Positions 16,664-21,243 of a stretch of 21,243 nt of DNA are shown here, one piece after another. Source of the DNA: Casp-actino8 sp039800005 (GTDB taxonomy: Bacteria > Actinomycetota > Acidimicrobiia > Acidimicrobiales > Ilumatobacteraceae). The notes beneath the pieces are model-generated. The model ran no database searches and was not told the origin of the DNA. It saw only the letters and a program-made list of their open reading frames with translations. A program made the position numbers and the translations under genes. The stretch lies in the NCBI GenBank assembly GCA_039800005.1, contig JBDLRN010000106.1, forward strand, positions 1 to 21,243. The letters are read 5' to 3'. The number at the start of each line of letters is the position of its first letter. The stretch's first letter is position 1.

Positions 16664-16684
16664 CTCGACCACTACCGTTCAGGC
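16664..16684 (+). promoter_or_regulatory. Putative leaderless promoter of murF
   Basis: TACCGT at 16673-16678 is followed by 6 bases and then the ATG at 16685. The preceding CTCGACCACTA (16664-16674) matches the sequence entering the -10 box of the beta-helix lipoprotein gene. No Shine-Dalgarno sequence is present. Confidence 0.55.
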
Positions 16685-18025
16685 ATGCGTTGGCGTGCCT
16701 CCGATCTGGCCCGTGCTCTCGCGGAGTACGGGCCGGTTCGCGTCATCGGGCCCGACGTCGACGTCGAGGGGGCGTCGTTCGATTCGCGTGACCTCCTGCC
16801 TGGTCAGATGTTCGTGGCCTTGGTCGGCGAACGCGATGGGCACGACTTCGTCCCAGGTGCGGTCGACGCCGGGGCAGTGGCCTGTCTCGTGTCGCGTCCG
16901 CTGCCCGACGACGTGGCCCGGCGGACCACACAGATCGTGGTGACCGACCCGGCGGCCGCGCTCATGGACACCGCCCGTTGGGCGCGGACCCGCTTTCCGG
17001 CCGGCACCATGGCAATCGGCATCACCGGCTCGGTGGGGAAGACGTCGACCAAGGATCTGGTGGCGGCCGCGGTGTCGGGGAGTCGACGAACGGTCGCCAA
17101 TGTTCGTAGTTACAACAACGAGCAGGGGCTGCCGGTCACCATCTTGAATGCGCCCCTCGACACCGAGATTCTGGTGCTCGAGATGGGGATGCGCGGTTTC
17201 GGCCAGATCGATCTGTTGTGTCGGATCGCGCGGCCGGCCATCGGCATCGTCACGCGGGTCGGCGAAGCTCACACGTCGATGGTCGGTGGACTCGATGGAG
17301 TCGCGCGGGCAAAAGGTGAATTGGTCGAAGCACTGCCGTCGTTCGGTGCAGCGGTGCTGAACGCCGACGACGAGCGAGTACTCGCCATGAGGTCGCGCAC
17401 CGATGCTCGAGTGATCAGCTACGGAGAAGCGCCCGCGGCCGACGTCCGGATCGATGAATTGAGCCTCGGCGACGACGGCGCCGCGCGTTTCACCGCGCGC
17501 ACACCCGACGGGTCGATCGAGGTCGTATTGGCGGTGCCGGGACGTCACATGGCGTCGAATGCGGCGGCGGCGATCGCCGCCGGTGTGGTGCTCGGTGTGC
17601 CCCTCGAGGCGCTGGCAGCGGGGCTGGCGCAAGCGACCACGTCACCTCATCGCATGCGTATCGTGCGCACGCGCACGGGGGCGACCGTGCTCGACGACTC
17701 CTACAACGCCAACCCCACGTCGATGGCGGCCGCGCTCGAGACTCTGGCTCGTCTGCCCGGGCGACGTCGTCACGCCGTGCTCGGATTGATGGCCGAACTC
17801 GACGACCCGGCGGAATCCCACCGTCTGATCGCCGAGCAGGCGCGAAGTCTGGGCATCGACGTCGTGGCGGTGGGAACCGATCTGTACGGCGTCGATCCGA
17901 GCGACGTCGTCGATCTCGACGAAGCGATCTCTCGGGCGGTTGCACTCGGCGACGGCGACGTCGTTCTCGTGAAGGGCAGTCGTGTGGCCGGGCTCGACCG
18001 ACTCGTCGATGCCGTGGCCATCTGA
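16685..18025 (+). CDS. murF: UDP-MurNAc-tripeptide--D-alanyl-D-alanine ligase (MurF-type Mur ligase)
   Basis: MurF adds D-Ala-D-Ala to the cytoplasmic peptidoglycan precursor using ATP. The 446-residue protein has an N-terminal domain with FDSRDLLPGQMFVAL, as in MurE/MurF; the ATP loop GITGSVGKTSTKD with Lys119; NVRSYNNEQGLPVTIL, which is typical of MurF; LEMGMRG; GEAHTSMVGG; the ARAKGEL segment with a likely functional Lys; and the C-terminal LDDSYNANPTSMAAAL block diagnostic for MurF. The length fits. The gene is monocistronic here, outside any division and cell-wall cluster, so it may be a relocated sole copy or a second copy. The ATG at 16685 is supported by the adjoining -10 box. Confidence 0.93.
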   Translation: MRWRASDLARALAEYGPVRVIGPDVDVEGASFDSRDLLPGQMFVALVGERDGHDFVPGAVDAGAVACLVSRPLPDDVARRTTQIVVTDPAAALMDTARWARTRFPAGTMAIGITGSVGKTSTKDLVAAAVSGSRRTVANVRSYNNEQGLPVTILNAPLDTEILVLEMGMRGFGQIDLLCRIARPAIGIVTRVGEAHTSMVGGLDGVARAKGELVEALPSFGAAVLNADDERVLAMRSRTDARVISYGEAPAADVRIDELSLGDDGAARFTARTPDGSIEVVLAVPGRHMASNAAAAIAAGVVLGVPLEALAAGLAQATTSPHRMRIVRTRTGATVLDDSYNANPTSMAAALETLARLPGRRRHAVLGLMAELDDPAESHRLIAEQARSLGIDVVAVGTDLYGVDPSDVVDLDEAISRAVALGDGDVVLVKGSRVAGLDRLVDAVAI

Positions 18026-18039
18026 ATCGCGCGGGTGTT

Positions 18040-19296
18040 TCAGTCGCGAAGAAACGCGTGGCGGGGGAGTCGATCGACGTCGCACCAGCGGGCCAGGAAC
18101 ACCGCGTAGGCGGCCCCGAACATCAGCACCCATCGGGCGCCGATGGCGTCGATGATCGGCCCGGCGATCAATCCACCGATGGTCACCGTTCCACCGAAGG
18201 CCATGAACCACAGCGGCATCACGCGCACACGCTCGGTGTCGCGCAAGTTCTCCTGGAACACCGTGACCATGGCCGTGGCGAGCATGAAATAGAACGACCC
18301 GAGAACGAATCCGACGGGGAACGCCGGACCAGGCGAGCGGATGATCGCGAACCCGGCGAGCGACAGTCCGAAGCCGACGAATCCCCAGCGGATGAGCGTC
18401 GGCCGGTGAAGTCGGGTCAGCAGAGTGCCGGTGAGTACCGCACCCGTGAAGGCCCCGAGTCCCCACGTGGCGTAGATCGCTTTGAACGTGGAGCTTTCGG
18501 ATTCGACCCCGAAGTTCAAACGGGTGACCGACGGGAACAGAGCGACGAGGACGAGTGAGAACAACGAGAACGAGGCCATGCCCACGAGCAGTCGCGACAG
18601 AACCGGACGCTCGCGGCTGATCCGGATACCGGTGAGGAATTGGCGCCAGCCCTGTTCGGCGTGGTCGCCGCGAACGTCAGGGATGGTGACCATGGCGATG
18701 GCGACGATCAAGAAGAGATACGTGACGGCGTTGATCACGAAGAGTCCGGCCGTCGAGACTCCCCACAAGGTGAGCACGGCGGCCAGGGTCGGTCCGAGCA
18801 CTCGACTGCCGTTGAGTTGGATCGAGTTCATGCTGATGGCACCGGCCAGATCACGACGATCGACGAGAAGCGGAATGCTCGCCTGGAAGGCAGGGGCGTT
18901 GAGGGCGTTGCCGGTGCCGATCACGAGTTGGGCGAGGAAGATCGACCAAATGGGTCCGTCGGCGGCGACGATGCCGGCGAGCACGACGGAGAACACGAGC
19001 TGCAGCCATTGCATCGACAGCAGGAACACCCGCCGGTTGACGCGGTCGGCGACGATGCTGCCGGGGATCGCGAGGAGGAGCAGCGGTCCGAGCTGGGCGA
19101 AGATCAAGATGCCCACGATCTGGGCCGAGCCGGTGCGATGGTCGATGTAGGCGGGCAGGGCCAGGTTCTGCATCCAGGTGCCGATACTCGACAAGAACAG
19201 GCCGGTCCAGATGATGCGATAGCTGCGGTACGAGAAAGCCGCTCGAGCCGAGCCGGGCGTGTGCCGGTGGGGCAGCGGTCGTTCGGGGGCTTCCAT
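18040..19296 (-). CDS. MFS transporter, EntS-like (MFS_3) group
   Basis: This 418-residue membrane protein has about 12 hydrophobic segments. The opening FSYRSYRIIWTGLFLSSIGTWMQ, read here as the FSYRSYRIIW and SSIGTWMQNLALP blocks, and IPGSIVADRVNRR after the second and third segments are typical of the EntS-like MFS_3 group, which exports siderophores, drugs or other small molecules. GSRVLGPTLAA lies in the middle. The substrate cannot be read. The start ATG at 19296 follows TAGGCT by 12 bases, giving a very short leader. It converges on murF with 14 bases between stops and is divergent from the small zinc-ribbon gene. Confidence 0.9.
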   Translation of the reverse strand: MEAPERPLPHRHTPGSARAAFSYRSYRIIWTGLFLSSIGTWMQNLALPAYIDHRTGSAQIVGILIFAQLGPLLLLAIPGSIVADRVNRRVFLLSMQWLQLVFSVVLAGIVAADGPIWSIFLAQLVIGTGNALNAPAFQASIPLLVDRRDLAGAISMNSIQLNGSRVLGPTLAAVLTLWGVSTAGLFVINAVTYLFLIVAIAMVTIPDVRGDHAEQGWRQFLTGIRISRERPVLSRLLVGMASFSLFSLVLVALFPSVTRLNFGVESESSTFKAIYATWGLGAFTGAVLTGTLLTRLHRPTLIRWGFVGFGLSLAGFAIIRSPGPAFPVGFVLGSFYFMLATAMVTVFQENLRDTERVRVMPLWFMAFGGTVTIGGLIAGPIIDAIGARWVLMFGAAYAVFLARWCDVDRLPRHAFLRD

Positions 19297-19359
19297 GGGG
19301 CGTGGACGAGCCTAATGACGGTCACCGATTCGACCGGGCGACGATGACAAACTGAAGGC
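19297..19359. promoter_or_regulatory. Divergent promoter region, MFS exporter and zinc-ribbon gene
   Basis: In these 63 bases the minus strand has TAGGCT (19309-19314), 12 bases before the MFS start. The plus strand has CAAACT (19348-19353), 6 bases before the GTG of the zinc-ribbon gene; it matches the -10 consensus only in part. A short TGACGGTCA dyad lies at 19316-19324. Shared control of the two genes is possible. Confidence 0.4.
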
Positions 19360-19536
19360 GTGACAGGTGACGTGCGCCCCCTCGAACAGTTGGTTCCGCC
19401 ACCGGCGACGGGTGGAGCGTGTCGATCGCCGCTCGGGACGTATCCCGAGTGCCCGCTGTGCGGGGGAGATCTGTTCCCCGAGCACGCCCACTTCAAATGC
19501 AAGGGCTGCGGCTGGCGCGACTCCTGCTGCGACTGA
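19360..19536 (+). CDS. Small zinc-ribbon protein, 58 residues
   Basis: A GTG-started frame encodes 58 residues ending in a compact zinc ribbon: CPLCGG at residues 31-36 and CKGCGW at 47-52, about 12 residues apart, with two more cysteines at 56-57 just before the end. The N-terminal 25 residues are Pro/Leu-rich and probably flexible. Such one-domain zinc ribbons usually bind nucleic acid or protein; the function is unknown. It is divergent from the MFS gene. The codon use fits coding sequence (TGC, GGC, GAC preferred). A TTG or the second GTG at 19372 could be the real start. The well-spaced cysteine pairs are the main evidence. Confidence 0.75.
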   Translation: MTGDVRPLEQLVPPPATGGACRSPLGTYPECPLCGGDLFPEHAHFKCKGCGWRDSCCD

Positions 19537-19551
19537 TCGAAACCGCCCACT

Positions 19552-19598
19552 CTGAAGCGCAGGTTCCGCGCACGAGTACTTACGCTTCAGGGTGCGCG
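19552..19598. repeat. Interleaved inverted repeats between convergent genes
   Basis: Two perfect inverted repeats overlap in the order A-B-A'-B'. CTGAAGCG (19552-19559) matches CGCTTCAG (19583-19590), and CGCGCAC (19567-19573) matches GTGCGCG (19592-19598). In RNA they would be exclusive alternatives or an H-type pseudoknot. The location between two convergent genes suggests a two-way terminator; an AT-rich run follows on the plus strand. Confidence 0.6.
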
Positions 19599-19614
19599 AA
19601 TTTGATCGTTTTGG

Positions 19615-20661
19615 TCAGGAGAGGATGAGGTCGGCGTAGAGGGGGAGGACCATGGCTGGGCCGCTCACCAGGAACGTGGTGATGCAGGTCTCCTTCCACT
19701 TGGCCAGTTCGTCCTTGATCTTGTCGGGCGGGCCCACCAGCGCCACGTCCTCGACCATCGCCAACGGGATGGCGGCAGCAGCTTCGGCCTTCTTGCCCTC
19801 CAGGTACAGGTCCTGCACCTTGGTGGCGACGTCCTCGTAACCCATCCGGGCGAACACTTCGAAGTGGAAGTTCGCCCCGCGGGCGCCCATGCCGCCGGCA
19901 TACAACGCGAGAAACGGTCGCACCATGTCGGCACACTTCTCGGCGTCGTCACCCGGGATGATCATCACCGTCGAGGCCACCTCGAACCGGTCGGCCTTGC
20001 CGGCTTCGCCCGACTTGGCGAAACCCTCGGCCAGACACTTGCGGTAGAAGTCGTCCTCTTTCGGTGAGAAGAAGAGGGGCAACCAACCGTCGCAGATCTC
20101 GGCCGACAACGCCACGTTCTTCGGACCTTCGGCGGCGAGGAAGATCGGGATGTCGGAGCGCAGCGGGTGCACCGTCGAGCGCAACGCTTTACCGAGGCCC
20201 TTGCCGTCGGTGCCCGTGTACGGGAGGTCGTAGAACTCGCCGTGCTTCTCGACCGGCTTCTCGCGCGCCAACACCTGACGCACGATGTCGACGTACTCAC
20301 GGGTGCGGGCGAGCGGCTTGCCGTACGCCTGTCCGTACCAGCCCTCGACCACCTGCGGGCCACTCGCACCCAGGCCGAGAATGAAGCGACCGTTCGACAG
20401 GTGATCGAGTGTGATCGCGGCCATGGCCGCTGCGGTTGGTGTGCGAGCGTTCATCTGCATGATCGCCGTGCCGAGACGGACCTTCTCGGTGTGCGCACCC
20501 CACCAGGCGAGCGGGGTGAGAGCGTCGGAGCCGTAGGCCTCGGCGGTCCAGATGGAGTCGAAGCCGAGTCGCTCGGCCTCCTTCACGGCCTCGAAGGCAC
20601 CGGCCGGAGGGCCGGCCGACCAGTAGCCGGTGTTGTAGCCGAGTTTGATGTCGCGCGTCAT
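19615..20661 (-). CDS. LLM-class F420-dependent oxidoreductase (Rv3520c-like)
   Basis: This 348-residue protein has the luciferase-like monooxygenase TIM-barrel fold. It begins IKLGYNTGYWSAGP and continues with EAERLGFDSIWTAEAYGSDA, VRLGTAIMQMNARTP and LDHLSNGRFILGLGASGPQVVEGWYG, the usual F420-binding-side motifs, with PIFLAAEGPKNVALSAEICDG later. This pattern matches the actinobacterial Rv3520c family, assumed to use coenzyme F420 (FMN is less likely). The substrate is unknown. The ATG at 20661 is preceded by TAACGT with 6 bases between, so the mRNA is probably leaderless. It lies downstream of the proline-rich protein gene on the same strand and converges on the zinc-ribbon gene. Confidence 0.92.
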   Translation of the reverse strand: MTRDIKLGYNTGYWSAGPPAGAFEAVKEAERLGFDSIWTAEAYGSDALTPLAWWGAHTEKVRLGTAIMQMNARTPTAAAMAAITLDHLSNGRFILGLGASGPQVVEGWYGQAYGKPLARTREYVDIVRQVLAREKPVEKHGEFYDLPYTGTDGKGLGKALRSTVHPLRSDIPIFLAAEGPKNVALSAEICDGWLPLFFSPKEDDFYRKCLAEGFAKSGEAGKADRFEVASTVMIIPGDDAEKCADMVRPFLALYAGGMGARGANFHFEVFARMGYEDVATKVQDLYLEGKKAEAAAAIPLAMVEDVALVGPPDKIKDELAKWKETCITTFLVSGPAMVLPLYADLILS

Positions 20662-20673
20662 GCGAGCACGTTA
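20662..20673 (-). promoter_or_regulatory. Putative leaderless promoter of the LLM oxidoreductase gene
   Basis: On the minus strand TAACGT (20668-20673) is followed by 6 bases and then the ATG, the same spacing as at murF. No -35 element or ribosome binding site is evident. Confidence 0.5.
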
Positions 20674-20697
20674 GAAGCGATCACTCGACCGAGCCGT

Positions 20698-20759
20698 ATC
20701 CAGCCCTCGTTGATCCAGCCCTCCCTGATCTCAGCCCGGGTCGATCTCAGCACGACTCG
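20698..20759. repeat. Four degenerate 15-16-bp tandem units
   Basis: On the plus strand, four units each begin ATC: ATCCAGCCCTCGTTG, ATCCAGCCCTCCCTG, ATCTCAGCCCGGGTCG and ATCTCAGCACGACTCG. Units 1-2 and 3-4 are the closest pairs. The last unit overlaps the 3' end of the proline-rich protein gene. The array lies just upstream of the LLM oxidoreductase promoter. Confidence 0.55.
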
Positions 20760-21243
20760 CCGAGGCGGAAACGCTGGAACGTGGTCGACGGGGCGACGGC
20801 GATTTCGAACGAGCACGGATCGGCGTCGCGCGAGAGAAGCTCGGCCCAGATGGTGGTGTTCGTGCCGAGACGGCCATCCAGGGTCAAGTACTTCGACTGA
20901 ATGATGTTTCCCGCGCTGCGGTACCGAACGAAAACCGATTCGGGACTGCGCGTTCCGGTGGCGGAGTTCCACACGCCGCCCGACACCAGCACTTCCAGCT
21001 TCAACACATTCCCCACGGTGAGGAGTTCGACGTCGGCGATGGTGGCCGGGGTCGGAAGATTCGGGGGCGGAAGAGTGGGTATTCCGGGAAGCGAGATGTT
21101 CGGGACGCTCCCTGACGGGCCACTCGAGGTGGGCAAGTTGGGAGCGGGCAGGGTCGGAACGGACGCAGTGAGGTCGCCCGGATCGAAGCCGCCCGTGTCG
21201 AGGCCGTCGGGAAGTCCGAGATCGATCTCGGGTGCGGACCCGG
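20747..21243 (-). CDS. Protein with proline-rich linker, C-terminal part (cut by window)
   Basis: The minus-strand frame is open to the right edge of the window, so the N terminus lies outside; a TTG at 21136 is not a convincing start. About 165 residues are visible. The first 40 contain GLPDGLDTGGFDPGD. Next comes a Pro-rich linker with two near-copies, VPTLPAPNLPTSSG and IPTLPPPNLPTPAT. The last 95 residues form a probable beta-rich domain with two cysteines (DADPCSFEIA and a final GESC) that could make a disulfide. This looks like the C-terminal domain of an exported protein, but no signal peptide is visible and no family was recognised. Confidence 0.68.
   Translation of the reverse strand, partial: GSAPEIDLGLPDGLDTGGFDPGDLTASVPTLPAPNLPTSSGPSGSVPNISLPGIPTLPPPNLPTPATIADVELLTVGNVLKLEVLVSGGVWNSATGTRSPESVFVRYRSAGNIIQSKYLTLDGRLGTNTTIWAELLSRDADPCSFEIAVAPSTTFQRFRLGESC

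Noticed and set aside
17642..18466. Minus-strand frame overlapping murF and the MFS gene
   Set aside because: It is out of frame with both supported genes and has no recognisable domain; it is a coding shadow.

Overview
The window comes from a high-GC, gene-dense bacterial chromosome. The rpsO-pnp-dapB order, an F420-type luciferase-like oxidoreductase, a DUF1996 protein, GTG starts, 4-bp ATGA/GTGA overlaps and many putative leaderless promoters point to an actinobacterium. My best guess is the class Acidimicrobiia, but that placement is inference and no marker phylogeny was possible. No tRNA, rRNA, CRISPR array, insertion sequence or phage gene was seen. No gene-free stretch exceeds 300 bases; the longest are 14705-14888 and 2825-2988, and both hold regulatory structure.

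Layout. (1) 1-2469, plus strand: a translationally overlapping three-gene cassette, with an unknown protein cut by the window edge, a CbbX/EccA-type AAA+ ATPase with an acidic linker, and an unknown 167-residue protein. (2) 2561-6289, plus: rpsO, pnp and dapB. Two strong hairpins lie between rpsO and pnp. A third, 15-bp hairpin contains both the dapB -10 box and the dapB start codon. (3) 6320-7552, minus: a Prx5-type peroxiredoxin and a DedA-like membrane protein. (4) 7610-12116, plus: an acyl-CoA synthetase overlapping a cupredoxin lipoprotein, then a beta-helix lipoprotein and a DUF1996 lipoprotein. (5) 12131-14704, minus: an amino-acid ABC importer (binding protein, permease, ATPase). (6) 14889-16648, plus: a TetR regulator overlapping a ferritin-like diiron protein, with a 9-bp-arm dyad over the promoter. 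(7) 16685-18025, plus: a murF-type ligase away from other division genes. (8) 18040-19296, minus: an MFS exporter, divergent from a 58-residue zinc-ribbon gene at 19360-19536. (9) 19615-21243, minus: an LLM-class oxidoreductase and the C-terminal part of a protein with a proline-rich linker.

The most distinctive signals are regulatory. At least five genes (dapB, the DedA gene, tetR, murF and the LLM gene) have a TANNNT box ending 6-8 bases before the start codon, as expected for leaderless mRNAs. At dapB this box sits inside a read-through hairpin that would hide the start codon in pnp transcripts but not in a leaderless dapB mRNA. The least characterised gene sets are the AAA+ cassette, the TetR-diiron operon and the three-lipoprotein, possibly copper-linked, cluster. 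Functions beyond family level are inference.
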